Assembly: GCF_014648055.1 (NCBI RefSeq)
Contig: NZ_BMQJ01000002.1
Coordinates: forward strand, 655,363 to 719,362
Direction: 5' to 3'
Length of the DNA: 64,000 nt
DNA from: Streptosporangium pseudovulgare
GTDB taxonomy: Bacteria > Actinomycetota > Actinomycetes > Streptosporangiales > Streptosporangiaceae
Shown piece by piece: positions 8,283 through 17,688 of the stretch. The translations under genes were made by a program, and so were the position numbers. Position 1 is the stretch's first letter. Each line of letters opens with the position of its first letter. The notes under the pieces were generated by a model. The model did no database searches, was not told the DNA's origin, and was given only the letters and a program-made list of their open reading frames with translations.

Positions 8283-8924
8283 ATGTCCCTCACCGAACTG
8301 CTGGACCCACTCCTCCAGCCCGCCTTCACCCTCGCCGGGACGCCGACCGGCTGGGCCGAGCTGCTGGGCTTCGCCAGCGGTGTCCTCACGGTCTGGCTGG
8401 TGGCCCGCCAGCACATCGCCAACTGGCCGATCGGGATCGCCAACGTGATCCTGCTGGGACTGGTGTTCCTGGCCGCCGGGCTCTACGCCGACGCGGCCCT
8501 GCAGGTCCTCTACGTGGCGCTCGGCGCGTACGGCTGGTGGCAGTGGCTGTACGGCGGGGCGGGCCGCACCCGGCCCGCGGTGCGCCGGACCCGCCGCGCC
8601 GAGTGGACCGCGCTGGCCGTCTGCGGCGCCGCCGCCACCGCCGTGCTCACCGTCGCCCTCGCGGCCTGGACCGACTCCACCGTGCCCTTCTGGGACGCGC
8701 TCACCACCGCGCTGTCGCTGACGGCCACCTACGGGCAGACCCGCAAGCTCGTGGAGTCGTGGTGGTTGTGGATCGCGGCCGACCTGATCTACATCCCGCT
8801 CTACGCCTACAAGGGGCTGTACCTCACCGCCGTCCTGTACGTGGTCTTCCTCGCGCTCTGCGTCTCGGGCCTGCGGACCTGGCGCGGAGAGCTCGCGGCC
8901 CGGCCGGCCCCGGTGACGGCGTGA
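8283..8924 (+). CDS. pnuC: PnuC-family nicotinamide riboside transporter
   Basis: Integral membrane protein of 213 residues with about seven hydrophobic segments that would carry nicotinamide riboside (or a related vitamin precursor) into the cell by facilitated diffusion. PnuC signatures are WPIGIANVILLG (about 49-60), QVLYVALGAYGWWQW (about 74-88) and the C-terminal block KLVESWWLWIAADLIYIPLY followed by KGLYLTAVLYVVF. The aromatic residues of these blocks line the substrate path in known PnuC proteins. The ribosome site overlaps the palindrome upstream. The stop overlaps the start of the NadR-like gene (GTGA), so import and phosphorylation of the vitamer are translationally coupled, the usual partnership for this family. 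Confidence 0.92.
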   Translation: MSLTELLDPLLQPAFTLAGTPTGWAELLGFASGVLTVWLVARQHIANWPIGIANVILLGLVFLAAGLYADAALQVLYVALGAYGWWQWLYGGAGRTRPAVRRTRRAEWTALAVCGAAATAVLTVALAAWTDSTVPFWDALTTALSLTATYGQTRKLVESWWLWIAADLIYIPLYAYKGLYLTAVLYVVFLALCVSGLRTWRGELAARPAPVTA

Positions 8925-10162
8925 CCGGGGTGAGCGGTCCGGGCGGTCCGGGTGACATGACCGGGACAGGCGACATGAACGGGACGGGTGACGTGAGCGG
9001 TCCGGGTGACGTGAACGGGACAGGTGACGTGAGCGGGACGGGCGATGTGAACGGGACGGGCGGCGTGACCGGGGGCTTCGCCCACGGGCTGGTGATCGGC
9101 AAGTTCTATCCCCCGCACGCGGGTCACCACCACCTCGTCGACACCGCGGCGGACCGGTGCGCCCGGGTGAGCGTGGTGGTGGCCGCCTCGTCGGCCGAGA
9201 GCGTCCCGCTGGCGCTGCGCGCCGCCTGGCTGCGCGAGGCCCACCCGCAGCCCGGCGTGACGATCGCCCCGGTGGTCGACGACGTCGAGATCGACTACGG
9301 CGATCCGGAGATCTGGGCCGCGCACGTGGCGGTGTTCCGCCACGCGCTCGCCCTGGCGCACGGCGCCGTCCCGCGGATCGACGCGGTCTTCTCCTCTGAG
9401 GAGTACGGCCCGGAGCTGGCCCGCCGGTTCGGCGCCGTCCACGTGAGCGTCGACGCGGCCAGGGAGCGGTTCCCGGTGAGCGGGACGATGGTCAGGAGCG
9501 ATCCGGTGGCGTCCTGGCCGTGGCTGTCCCCGGCGGTCCGCGGCCACCTGGCCCGCCGCGTGGTGGTCGTCGGCGCCGAGTCCAGCGGCACCACCACCCT
9601 GGCCAGGGACCTGGCCGCTCATTACGCCGCCCGGGGCGGGCCCTGGGCGGCGACCCGCTGGGTCCCCGAGTACGGCAGGACGTACTGCGAGGAGAAGCTC
9701 GCCCTGGCCCGCCGCCGGGCGAAGACGGCCGGGCTTCCGGAGCCGTGGCTGGACGATCTGGAGTGGGATCCGGCGGAGTTCGCGGAGATCGCCGACCGTC
9801 AGCTCGCGTGGGAGGACGCCGCCGCCCGCGTGGGTTCCCCGCTGCTGGTGTGCGACACCGACGCGTTCGCCACCTCGCTGTGGCACGAGCGCTACCTCGG
9901 GACGGCCTGCGCCGTTCACCCGCGGGCCCGGCACGACCTGTGGATCCACACCTCGGTCGAGGACGTGCCCTTCGAGCAGGACGGCTGGCGGGACGGCGAG
10001 GCGGTCCGGCACCGGATGGACGCCCGCTTCCGCGAGGAACTCCGCGCGCGGGGGCTGCCGCACGTGGTGGTGTCCGGCCCGCCGGCCGCGCGGCTGGAGC
10101 GGGCCGTCGAGGCGGTCGACGCCCTGCTGGCACGCGGCTGGACGTTCGCCGCACCGCTGTGA
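8921..10162 (+). CDS. nadR: NadR-like bifunctional NMN adenylyltransferase / ribosylnicotinamide kinase
   Basis: 413 residues. After a repeat-rich N-terminus (residues 9-50) comes a nucleotidyltransferase domain: IGKFYPPHAGHHHLV holds the HxGH adenylyltransferase motif, and SGTMVRSDP resembles the C-terminal signature. From about residue 208 a P-loop kinase domain follows (VVVVGAESSGTTTLA, then WVPEYGRTYCEEK and LLVCDTDAFATSLW). In this order the enzyme would phosphorylate imported nicotinamide riboside and adenylate NMN to NAD. Two oddities: the P-loop reads GAESSGTT, with threonine where the classical lysine is expected, and no N-terminal helix-turn-helix of the enterobacterial NadR is present, so it is not a repressor of that kind. 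GTG 8921 overlaps the pnuC stop; several in-frame ATG/GTG codons within the repeats are alternative starts. Confidence 0.88.
   Translation: MTGVSGPGGPGDMTGTGDMNGTGDVSGPGDVNGTGDVSGTGDVNGTGGVTGGFAHGLVIGKFYPPHAGHHHLVDTAADRCARVSVVVAASSAESVPLALRAAWLREAHPQPGVTIAPVVDDVEIDYGDPEIWAAHVAVFRHALALAHGAVPRIDAVFSSEEYGPELARRFGAVHVSVDAARERFPVSGTMVRSDPVASWPWLSPAVRGHLARRVVVVGAESSGTTTLARDLAAHYAARGGPWAATRWVPEYGRTYCEEKLALARRRAKTAGLPEPWLDDLEWDPAEFAEIADRQLAWEDAAARVGSPLLVCDTDAFATSLWHERYLGTACAVHPRARHDLWIHTSVEDVPFEQDGWRDGEAVRHRMDARFREELRARGLPHVVVSGPPAARLERAVEAVDALLARGWTFAAPL
8945..9070 (+). repeat. Seven 18-bp tandem units encoding G-T-G-D-V-(N/S) hexapeptides
   Basis: Seven consecutive imperfect 18-bp units give hexapeptides such as GPGDMT, GTGDMN, GTGDVS, GPGDVN at residues 9-50 of the NadR-like protein. 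Each unit carries an in-frame ATG or GTG. The array separates the pnuC stop from the catalytic domain and is probably disordered. Unit number could vary between strains. Confidence 0.85.
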
Positions 10163-10212
10163 CCGGCGCCGCGGACGGCGGGGCACCGGGGTGGCCGGGT
10201 GTCCGGCCGCCT

Positions 10213-10247
10213 CCCGTGACCGCGGGCCCCGGGGGCGCGGTCACGGG
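10213..10247. terminator. Hairpin between convergent genes
   Basis: CCCGTGACCGCG (10213-10224) and CGCGGTCACGGG (10236-10247) are perfectly complementary with an 11-base loop. It sits between the nadR and AlkZ-like stops, where a bidirectional terminator is expected. No T-run follows on either side, so termination is inferred from position and stem strength. Confidence 0.55.
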
Positions 10248-10271
10248 GGCGGGAGGAGAGGATCGCCTGGC

Positions 10272-11378
10272 TCAGGCGCCGGGCCGGCCCCGCCGCAGCA
10301 GGGCTTCGACGCGTTCGACCGCGGCGGCCAGGGGGGCGGCGGGCACGTCCTCGAAGAGGTCGAGGACGATCCCGCCGTCCTTCGCCTCCCAGACCCCGGC
10401 GACCCGGCCCCGGTGGACCACGACAGGGGAGATCCAGCCCGCGGCCCGGCTGACCTTCGGCCGGGCCGCCGCGGGCAGGAGCGGCGTGAGGTCGCGCGGA
10501 GCGCCCAGGATGTACTGGTCGAACCCGGGCAGCAGGTGGACCCCGGCGGTGGGGGCGGTCGCGGCCAGGTCGTCGAGATGCTCGGCGAGGATCGTCATCG
10601 GCCGGCCCTCGACCTCGACCTCGGCCAGCTCGGGGGCGAGGTCGCCGAACCAGCCGCGCAGCGCCGCCTTGCGGGCGCCCCCGCGGTAGAGCCAGGCGTC
10701 GAATGCCTCGGGGGTGGCGGGGCCGTGCGCGCCGAGGAAGGAGCGGACCAGCCGTACACCGGCCTCCTCGGGCGGGAGCGACCCGGGCCGGTGCCCGGCC
10801 AGCCAGTCGCGGGGGCTGACGAAGGTCACCCGGCCCGCGCGCGGCGGGCCGTAGCAGAGCTCGCCGAGGAAGCTCAGCGGTTTCAGCAGAACGCCCCAGC
10901 CGGACGTGAGCGCCTCCCGCAGGTGGGCGTCGCCGGTGGTCGTGATGACCGCCTCGACCAGCTCCTCGCGGGTGAGGGCGCGGCCCGCGAGCGCCGCGGG
11001 GACCGCCTCCAGGATGGCGGCGACCTCGGCGGCGCCGACGCCGTGGCCCCGCTGCCAGGACCCCTTCTCCCAGTGGCGGAAGGAGCCGAGGACCGCGGTG
11101 TGGGCGGCCAGCTCGTCGGCGGGGACCAGGTGCAGGGTGCCGCGCGCCGTCCACGTCTTCACCAGGGTGCGGTCGCGCCACAGGGCGTCGTCGAGCTCGC
11201 CGGGGCGGGGGGCGGCGTGCCGTACGGCCACGGCCAGCTCGGCCGAGGAGGCCACCTGCGCCTGCACCCCGGTCAGGCGGCGGACCACCGAGACCGCGTC
11301 CGGGCCGGCCACCGGGTCGACGAACTGCCGCCTCAGCCGCCAGGCGAGCGCCTGTGGCCAGGTCACGGAAACAGACAT
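10272..11378 (-). CDS. Winged-helix DNA glycosylase-like protein (AlkZ/YcaQ-type, HTH_42 family)
   Basis: About 368 residues. The family comprises winged-helix proteins, some of which (AlkZ, YcaQ) unhook interstrand DNA crosslinks as glycosylases. The N-terminal stretch RRLTGVQAQVASSAELAV (about residues 30-47) carries the Q-x-Q pattern used for catalysis in AlkZ-type enzymes. TWTARGTLHLVPADEL and later PVVVHRGRVAGVWE are also family-typical. No signal peptide or membrane segment. Start ATG 11378 gives MSVSVTWPQALAWRLRRQ; an in-frame ATG at 11417 adds 13 poorly conserved residues. Ribosome site is weak in both cases. It is transcribed in the same direction as the opp operon but separated by about 235 bases containing inverted repeats. 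Whether it is a repair enzyme or a drug-resistance paralogue cannot be told here. Confidence 0.8.
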   Translation of the reverse strand: MSVSVTWPQALAWRLRRQFVDPVAGPDAVSVVRRLTGVQAQVASSAELAVAVRHAAPRPGELDDALWRDRTLVKTWTARGTLHLVPADELAAHTAVLGSFRHWEKGSWQRGHGVGAAEVAAILEAVPAALAGRALTREELVEAVITTTGDAHLREALTSGWGVLLKPLSFLGELCYGPPRAGRVTFVSPRDWLAGHRPGSLPPEEAGVRLVRSFLGAHGPATPEAFDAWLYRGGARKAALRGWFGDLAPELAEVEVEGRPMTILAEHLDDLAATAPTAGVHLLPGFDQYILGAPRDLTPLLPAAARPKVSRAAGWISPVVVHRGRVAGVWEAKDGGIVLDLFEDVPAAPLAAAVERVEALLRRGRPGA

Positions 11379-11417
11379 GGACCAGGTTCTACACCACCGT
11401 CCCGACGAAAAGGGCAC

Positions 11418-11447
11418 CGGCGGCCGGACCGTGCGGGCCGGCCGCCG
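11418..11447 (-). terminator. GC hairpin downstream of the opp operon
   Basis: CGGCGGCCGG (11418-11427) pairs perfectly with CCGGCCGCCG (11438-11447). It lies in the 236-base gap between the binding-protein stop and the AlkZ-like start, where opp transcription should end. A 19-base direct repeat beginning GGACCGTGCGGG occurs near 11425 and again near 11486, and GCCCGCGCGGGCG is repeated near 11538 and 11597. Confidence 0.45.
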
Positions 11448-11614
11448 TGACGGACGACGGTCCGGCCCGGCTCCTCGGCGGCGAACGGACCGTGCGGGCC
11501 GGCCGGACCGGACGGGCCCGGTCCCCGGCGACCGGGCCCGCGCGGGCGCGGGATCAGCACTCCGCGGCGTTCGGCACGACGATGGCGTCCGGGACGCCCG
11601 CGCGGGCGTGGGAG

Positions 11615-13324
11615 TCAGCGGGTGAAGCCGATGTCCTGGTAACGCAGGTCGTAGAAACCGCGGGCGCCGTAGTTGGCCACGTCACGGCCGACCGCGACGT
11701 TCTGCGGGCGCTGGTAGAGCGTCACCACGTTGACCTCCTCCCAGATCAGCCGGTCGGCGGCGTTGGTGGCGGCCAGCGCCCGCTCCGGGTCGAGTTCGGC
11801 GGTCGCCTTCTGCATGGCGGCGTCGATCCGCGGGGAGCCGATGCGGCCCAGGTTGGCGTTCCACTGGAGGTGCCCGGCGGCGTCCTTGGACGCGTCGGCG
11901 TACTGGCCGTAGCCGCTGGAGACGGGGAAGGGGGTGCCCACGTAGGAGAACGCGGTGACGTCGTAGTTGCCGGGGATGACGTATCTCGTGAAGTAGTCGT
12001 CGCTGGGCACCGACTGGATGACGACCCCGACGCCGATCCGGGCGAGCATGCTCTGCACGAGCTCGGCCTCGGACTTGGTGAGCTGCAGGCCGGACGGCAC
12101 GACGAAGCGCAGGGTCAGGTCACGGCCGTCCTTGCGGCGGGTCTGGCCGGACAGCCGCCATCCGGCGGCGTCCAGCAGCCGCCCGGCCTCGGCGGGGTCG
12201 TAGACGCCGATCCTCCCGGCGTTGTCGCGGTAGCCCTCCTGGGTGTTCATCAGGAAGTGGTTGCCCAGCAGGGTGATGGGCCAGTCGAGGCCCTGCAGGT
12301 CGGACCGGGCGATGACCTGCCGGTCGATGCCCATCGCGACGGCCCGGCGCACCCGGACGTCGGAGAGCGCCGCGCTCTCGCCGTTCATCGTGATGTGCCG
12401 GAAGTCCGGGCCGGCGGCCTGCCGTACGACCGCGTCCGGGGTGCTCCGGGCCCGCATGTAGTCGGGCGCGGACGGGCCGACGTCGAAGGTGTCCAGCTCG
12501 CCGTTGCTGAACGCGCCGACCAGCGCGTCGCTCTCCATGGCCTGGAAGATGATCTGGTCCAGCTTGGCCCGGTCGCCCCACCAGCGGTCGTCCCTGAGGA
12601 GCGTGACGGTCTTGGCGGTCTGGTCGAACGACCCGAGCCGGAAGGGTCCCGCGGTCACCGGGATGCGGTTCAGCCAGGCGGTGTTGAACGCCTGGGGGGT
12701 GGCGTTGGTGGACCTCGGGTACAGCGGCCCGAACAGCGACTGCCAGTCGCCGAAGGGACGGGCGAAGGTGATGACGACCTCGTGGTCGTCCCGGCCCCTG
12801 GCGACGTCCTGGATGTCCTGGTAGCCGGTGGTCCCGGCGACGCGGTAGGCCGGGTCGGAGCCGTTCAGCGCCCGCCACTGGGCGCGGTAGTCCTCCCAGG
12901 TGACCGGGGTTCCGTCGGACCACCGGGCCCGGGGGTTGAGCCGCAGCGTGACGACCTGCCTGGGGGTGCGCGCGGTGATCCCGCCGGAGAGCACGTAATC
13001 GGTGTTCGCCGAGACGTGGCCCTGCTCGTCGGAGCGGAAGGCGGAGGGCATCAGCCCGTCGATGACCTTCTTGACCATCGCGGAGTTGCCGTCGACGTGG
13101 TTGAGGTTCCAGTTGGCCGGATACTCGTTGAGGCCCCAGCGGAGCCGCCCGCCGTTCCTGATCCGCTCGCGCGGGACGGGGTTGATGTCGTAGGCGCGGA
13201 CCGAGGCGGCCTTGTCGTCCCCGCCCGGCCCGGCTCCCCGCCCGCCGGCGCAGCCGGTCAGGGTGAGCGCCCAGGCCGTGGCCAGCACGGCGGCGGATGC
13301 GGCCGCGCGCCGGAATGATGTCAC
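11615..13324 (-). CDS. Peptide/opine-type ABC transporter substrate-binding lipoprotein (SBP family 5)
   Basis: 569 residues. The N-terminus RRAAASAAVLATAWALTLTGC is a lipoprotein signal with lipobox LTGC, cysteine at residue 25. The mature part has the family-5 solute-binding signatures: ARWSDGTPVTWEDYRAQWRAL (about 145-165), VRRAVAMGIDRQVIA, YDPAEAGRLLDAAGW and LTLRFVVPSG. It would capture oligopeptides or related solutes outside the membrane for the OppBC channel. The start GTG 13324 has AAGGAGGA six bases upstream; in-frame codons further upstream belong to the end of the ATPase gene. It is the last gene of the operon, 19 bases after the ATPase stop, an unusual place since the binding protein is more often first. 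Substrate is not determined by sequence. Confidence 0.92.
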   Translation of the reverse strand: MTSFRRAAASAAVLATAWALTLTGCAGGRGAGPGGDDKAASVRAYDINPVPRERIRNGGRLRWGLNEYPANWNLNHVDGNSAMVKKVIDGLMPSAFRSDEQGHVSANTDYVLSGGITARTPRQVVTLRLNPRARWSDGTPVTWEDYRAQWRALNGSDPAYRVAGTTGYQDIQDVARGRDDHEVVITFARPFGDWQSLFGPLYPRSTNATPQAFNTAWLNRIPVTAGPFRLGSFDQTAKTVTLLRDDRWWGDRAKLDQIIFQAMESDALVGAFSNGELDTFDVGPSAPDYMRARSTPDAVVRQAAGPDFRHITMNGESAALSDVRVRRAVAMGIDRQVIARSDLQGLDWPITLLGNHFLMNTQEGYRDNAGRIGVYDPAEAGRLLDAAGWRLSGQTRRKDGRDLTLRFVVPSGLQLTKSEAELVQSMLARIGVGVVIQSVPSDDYFTRYVIPGNYDVTAFSYVGTPFPVSSGYGQYADASKDAAGHLQWNANLGRIGSPRIDAAMQKATAELDPERALAATNAADRLIWEEVNVVTLYQRPQNVAVGRDVANYGARGFYDLRYQDIGFTR

Positions 13325-13343
13325 GCTTCTTCCTCCTTCATCC

Positions 13344-15578
13344 TCATACGGCGCCGGATCTCTCCGCGAAGTGGCACGAGGCGGCGTGGTCGTCGCCGAG
13401 CATCCGGAGCGGGGGCCGCTCATCCACGCACCGCGCCCGCTCGGACCCGCCGAGCATCCGGAACAGCGGGCAGCGGGTGCGGAACCGGCAGCCGGAGGGC
13501 GGGTCGGCCGGGCTGGGCAGGTCGCCCTCCAGCAGGACGTGCCCGCGCGAGCGCTCCACGCCGGGGTCGGGCACCGGAACGGCCGACAGCAGGGCGCGCG
13601 TGTAGGGGTGCAGCGGCGCGGCGTAGACCCGCTCGACCCGCCCGATCTCGGCGATCACCCCGAGGTACATGACCGCGACCCGGTCGGCGAGGTGCCGGAC
13701 CACGGCCAGGTCGTGCGCGACGAACAGGTAGGACAGGCCCAGCCGCGCCTTCAGGTCCGTGAGGAGGTCGAGCACGCCCGCCCGGATCGACACGTCGAGC
13801 GCGGAGACCGGCTCGTCCAGCACGACCAGGCGGGGTTCCAGCGCGAGCGCGCGGGCGATGCCGACGCGCTGGCGCTGCCCCCCGGAGAAGTCCTGCGGGT
13901 GGCGCGCGGCGTGACCGGGTTCCAGGCCGACCAGGCGCAGCAGCTCGCGGACCCGCGGTCCCGGCCGCCGGATCCCGTGGGTGCGCAGCGGTTCGGCGAC
14001 GATGTCGTAGACCGTCATCCTGGGGTCGAGCGAGGCCATCGGGTCCTGGAAGACGACCTGCAGGTCGCGCCGGATCGCCATCCGGTCGCGGGCGCCCAGC
14101 GCCGCGGTGTCACGGCCCAGCACGGTGACCGTGCCGTGCTGCGGCCCGGCCAGCCTCAGGATCTCCATCAGCGTCGTCGTCTTGCCGCAGCCCGACTCCC
14201 CGACGAGCGCGAGCGTCTCGCGTTCCCGGACGTCGAAGGAGACGCCGTCCACCGCCCGGACCGTGCCGATCCGCCGCCGCAGGAGCGTCCCCTTCGTCAG
14301 GGGGTAGTACCTGACCAGGTCGTCCACCGCGAGGACCACCTCGCGGTCCCGCCGCGGCGGCGGTGCCGCGCGCCCGCCGGGCTCCTCCGGGGCCCTCCCT
14401 CCGAACGCCCCGCCGGTCCGCGCCGGGACGCCCGCCCCCGCCGGGAGGACGCCCGCCGCGGCCTCCGCTCCGGCCTCCGCCGGGAGGGCTCCCGGGGGAC
14501 GGGCCGCGAGCGGCGCCCCGCCCGCGGCCTCGATCTCCTCCGCGCGGATGCACGCGGCCAGGTGGCCGGGTGAGCCGACCGGCTCCAGGGCGGGCTCGGC
14601 GGCGGCGCAGGCGGGGACGGCCAGGGGGCAGCGCGGCTCGAACGGGCAGCCGGGGGGCAGCGCCGCGGGCGACGGCGGCGTCCCCTCGATCGGCACGGGC
14701 CGCTCCGCGGCGTCCAGGCGCGGGACCGCGGCGAGCAGGCCCGCGGTGTACGGCATGCGCGGCCGCAGGTAGACGTCGTCCACCGTCCCGGCCTCGACAG
14801 GCCGCCCGGCGTACATGACCATCACCCGGTCGGCGGACCCGGCCACCACCCCCAGGTCGTGGGTGATCAGCACGATCGCCGCGCCGGTCTCGCGCCGCGC
14901 CCGCCGCAGCACCTCCAGCACCTGGGCCTGGACGGTGACGTCGAGGGCGGTGGTGGGCTCGTCGCAGAGGATCACGTCGGGGTCGTTGGCGATCGCCATC
15001 GCGATCATGACGCGCTGGCGCATGCCGCCGGAGAACTCGTGCGGGAAGGCCCGGGCGCGCCGCGCGGCGTCGGGGATGCCGACCAGGTCGAGCAGCTCGA
15101 CGGCCCGCCGGGCGGCGTCCCGCCGGCTCACCCGCCGGTGGATCCTGACCGCCTCGGCGATCTGGTCGCCCACCCGGTAGACCGGGGTGAGCGCGGAGAG
15201 CGGGTCCTGGAAGACCATCGAGATCGTCCCGCCCCGGACCGCCGAGAGGGTCTTCTCGTCCGCCCCGAGGATCTCCCGGCCGTGCAGCCGCACCGAGCCG
15301 GTGACGCGGGCGTGCGGCGGCAGCAGGCCCATCACGGCCAGCGAGGTGACCGACTTGCCGGACCCCGACTCGCCGACGACGCCGAGCACCTCTCCCGGCC
15401 GGACGGCGTAGCTCACCCCCCGTACGGCGCGCACCGCCCCGGCCCCCGCGCCGAAGGTCACGTGGAGGTCGGTCACCTCCAGCACCGGGCCGGGCGGCTC
15501 CGCCGGGTCGTCCCGGTCCGCCCGGCCCGTCCCGGGCCGGCCCGCCGACTCCGCCCGCAGCCCGCCGTACCCCTTCAT
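13344..15578 (-). CDS. Fused OppD-OppF dual ATPase of peptide ABC importer
   Basis: 744 residues holding two complete ABC ATPase modules in one chain. First module (about 33-290): Walker [12 protein letters not shown], signature FSGGMRQRV, Walker [11 protein letters not shown]-loop ITHDLG, then the OppD C-terminal Cys-rich region ([16 protein letters not shown]). A Pro/Ala/Gly-rich linker of about 70 residues follows. Second module (about 425-680): Walker [40 protein letters not shown], with the OppF tail [11 protein letters not shown]. The Cys motifs are those that bind a 4Fe-4S cluster in some relatives. ATG 15578 overlaps the oppC stop (ATGA). Powers peptide import with the OppBC channel encoded just upstream. 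Confidence 0.93.
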   Translation of the reverse strand: MKGYGGLRAESAGRPGTGRADRDDPAEPPGPVLEVTDLHVTFGAGAGAVRAVRGVSYAVRPGEVLGVVGESGSGKSVTSLAVMGLLPPHARVTGSVRLHGREILGADEKTLSAVRGGTISMVFQDPLSALTPVYRVGDQIAEAVRIHRRVSRRDAARRAVELLDLVGIPDAARRARAFPHEFSGGMRQRVMIAMAIANDPDVILCDEPTTALDVTVQAQVLEVLRRARRETGAAIVLITHDLGVVAGSADRVMVMYAGRPVEAGTVDDVYLRPRMPYTAGLLAAVPRLDAAERPVPIEGTPPSPAALPPGCPFEPRCPLAVPACAAAEPALEPVGSPGHLAACIRAEEIEAAGGAPLAARPPGALPAEAGAEAAAGVLPAGAGVPARTGGAFGGRAPEEPGGRAAPPPRRDREVVLAVDDLVRYYPLTKGTLLRRRIGTVRAVDGVSFDVRERETLALVGESGCGKTTTLMEILRLAGPQHGTVTVLGRDTAALGARDRMAIRRDLQVVFQDPMASLDPRMTVYDIVAEPLRTHGIRRPGPRVRELLRLVGLEPGHAARHPQDFSGGQRQRVGIARALALEPRLVVLDEPVSALDVSIRAGVLDLLTDLKARLGLSYLFVAHDLAVVRHLADRVAVMYLGVIAEIGRVERVYAAPLHPYTRALLSAVPVPDPGVERSRGHVLLEGDLPSPADPPSGCRFRTRCPLFRMLGGSERARCVDERPPLRMLGDDHAASCHFAERSGAV

Positions 15579-16486
15579 CGGCGTCCTCTCCCGGAGGCGG
15601 GGTCGAAGGCGTCCCGCAGGGAGTCGCCGACCATGTTGACCGCGAGCACCGTCACGACCAGCAGTCCGGCGCAGAACCAGAACGTCCACGGGGCGTACAG
15701 GGCCGTCCTGGTGCCGTCGGCGATGAGGCTGCCCAGCGAGACGTCGGGCGGCTGGATGCCGAAGCCGAAGTAGGACAGGGAGGTCTCGGTGAGGATCGCG
15801 GCGCTGACGTTGAGCGTGGCGTCCACGACCAGCAGCGAGGACATGTTCGGCAGGATGTGCCGGAAGATGACCGTGGTGGGCCGCACCCCCATGAACCGGG
15901 CCGCGTACACGAACTCCCGCTCCCGGAGCGAGATCGTCACGCCCCGCACGATCTTGGAGGTGACCATCCACAGGAACAGCGCCAGCACCAGCACGAACAG
16001 CGGCCACTGGCCGCTCGCGAAGAGCGGCGACATGACCGCCAGGATCAGGAAGGCCGGGAGCACCAGCAGCAGGTCGGTGACCCAGGTCAGCGCCCGGTCG
16101 GTCCATCCGGCGAAGTATCCGGCGAACGCGCCCACCACGGCCGCCAGCGTGGTGCCGACGACCGCGGCGAGCAGGCCGACGACCAGCGACCGCCGCATGC
16201 CGCGCAGCGTGACGGCGTACACGTCGGCGCCGGTCTGCAGCGTGCCCCACCAGTGGTCGGCCGAAGGCGGCGCGAGGAAGGCGGTGAAGTCCCGGTCGGT
16301 GTAGCTCCACCGGCCGAGGAACGGGCCGGCGAAGGCCAGCAGGAACATCAGCGCCAGCAGCGCGAACCCGGCCCGCCCCTGGAACGAGCCGAAGAAGCGG
16401 CCCGCGACCACCCGCAGCCGCGACGGCGCCCCGAGCCGGTCCCCGGCCTCGTGCTGCTCGGCGAGCTCCTCGTCGGTGACGCTCAT
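15575..16486 (-). CDS. Peptide ABC transporter permease OppC-like
   Basis: 303-residue inner-membrane permease. A short cytoplasmic N-terminus precedes a first membrane helix ([22 protein letters not shown]), then the OppC-type N-terminal region with [24 protein letters not shown] (GTD-like motif), four to five more helices, and the EAA loop [24 protein letters not shown] that docks the ATPase. The C-terminus has [13 protein letters not shown] and [12 protein letters not shown], typical of DppC/OppC. Start ATG overlaps the oppB stop by four bases. Part of oppB-oppC-oppDF-binding protein. Confidence 0.93.
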   Translation of the reverse strand: MSVTDEELAEQHEAGDRLGAPSRLRVVAGRFFGSFQGRAGFALLALMFLLAFAGPFLGRWSYTDRDFTAFLAPPSADHWWGTLQTGADVYAVTLRGMRRSLVVGLLAAVVGTTLAAVVGAFAGYFAGWTDRALTWVTDLLLVLPAFLILAVMSPLFASGQWPLFVLVLALFLWMVTSKIVRGVTISLREREFVYAARFMGVRPTTVIFRHILPNMSSLLVVDATLNVSAAILTETSLSYFGFGIQPPDVSLGSLIADGTRTALYAPWTFWFCAGLLVVTVLAVNMVGDSLRDAFDPASGRGRR

Positions 16487-17475
16487 CGGTCCGCCCCCAT
16501 CCGGACCCGCGGGTCGAGGACGGCGTGCATCAGATCGGAGGCCAGGGCGGCGGCCAGCACCGCGAGGGCGGCGAAGCAGCTGATCGCCGCGACGGTGTTG
16601 ACGTCGTTGGCGGAGATGGAGTTGACGAGCTGCTCCCCCATGCCGTGCCAGCCGAAGATCTTCTCGGTGAAGGTCGTGCCGACCAGCAGCGCGCCGAAGG
16701 TGAAGGCGAAGTAGGTGACCGCCGGGATCAGCGCGGTGCGCAGCGCGTGCCTGACCAGCGCGGTACGGCGGCGCAGCCCCTTGGCCATGGCCGTGCGCAC
16801 GAAGTCGGCCCCCAGCACGTCGAGCATCATGTTGCGCTGGTAGCGGCTGTAGACCGCGGCCAGGCCCAGCGACAGTGACAGCGTGGGCAGGACCAGGTGC
16901 CGCAGGCGGTCGGCCGCCTGCGCGGCGAAGCCGCCCGGCATGCCGGGCGTCGCCTCGCCGCTGACCAGGAGGACGTGGGCGCCCACCAGGTAGTTGAACC
17001 AGACCGCGGCGATGATCAGGATGTTGGCGAGCACGACCGTGGGGACGGCCAGCACCGCGAACGACACGCCGGTCGACAGCCGGTCGAACGGGCCGTACTG
17101 CCGGACGGCCGCGTAGGCCCCGACGAGCACGCCGGTGACGCTGCCGAGGAGCAGCCCGGCGGTGATCAGCCGCAGGGTGACGCCGATCCGCCGCCCGAGG
17201 TCCTGGTTGACCGACCCGCCGGTGACCGTCCGGCCGAAGTCGCCACGCACGACCCCGCTCGCCCACCTCAGGTAGCGCTCGGGCAGCGGCGTGCGGTCGT
17301 CGAGGTTCAGCTCGGCCAGGCGGGCGTCGACGACCGCGGGCGGGATCGGCGGGTTGCGGCCCTCGTAGTTGGCCCGCGGGTTCAGCGCGGTGGCCGCCAG
17401 CGCGTACGCCAGGCTCGTGGCGACGGCGATCAGCGCCAGATAGTTGAGCAGCCTGCGGAAAAGGAATCCCGCCAT
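16483..17475 (-). CDS. Peptide ABC transporter permease OppB-like
   Basis: 330-residue permease and first gene of the operon. [21 protein letters not shown] is the N-terminal helix; a large periplasmic loop follows with [28 protein letters not shown], a hallmark of OppB/DppB. The EAA loop is [28 protein letters not shown]. The family end block [19 protein letters not shown] is present. A GGAGGGGG ribosome site lies a few bases upstream. An imperfect palindrome (17513-17529) is about 40 bases before the start. Confidence 0.93.
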   Translation of the reverse strand: MAGFLFRRLLNYLALIAVATSLAYALAATALNPRANYEGRNPPIPPAVVDARLAELNLDDRTPLPERYLRWASGVVRGDFGRTVTGGSVNQDLGRRIGVTLRLITAGLLLGSVTGVLVGAYAAVRQYGPFDRLSTGVSFAVLAVPTVVLANILIIAAVWFNYLVGAHVLLVSGEATPGMPGGFAAQAADRLRHLVLPTLSLSLGLAAVYSRYQRNMMLDVLGADFVRTAMAKGLRRRTALVRHALRTALIPAVTYFAFTFGALLVGTTFTEKIFGWHGMGEQLVNSISANDVNTVAAISCFAALAVLAAALASDLMHAVLDPRVRMGADR

Positions 17476-17512
17476 CGTCCCCCTCCGCGGTCCGCGCCGT
17501 CGGCAGCCATCC

Positions 17513-17529
17513 TGCTACATAATGCAGCA
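17513..17529. promoter_or_regulatory. Interrupted palindrome upstream of oppB
   Basis: TGCTACAT, a single A, then ATGCAGCA: seven of eight positions are symmetric. It sits 38-54 bases before the oppB ATG, in the only A+T-leaning part of this intergenic region, as expected for a repressor site over the promoter. No regulator is encoded next to it. Confidence 0.4.
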
Positions 17530-17688
17530 ACGCGAACACGCTGCGTGCCCAATCTGGGGTGCGGTCTCGGTCAAGCGCCCATCCGGGTACGGCGAAGCCC
17601 CGGGCCGGGGCCCGGAAGGCGGGGTCCCGGCGGCCTGCCGGGGTCCGGCCCGACCTCCGGGGCGGGACCCCGGGAGGCGGCGCGCGGG

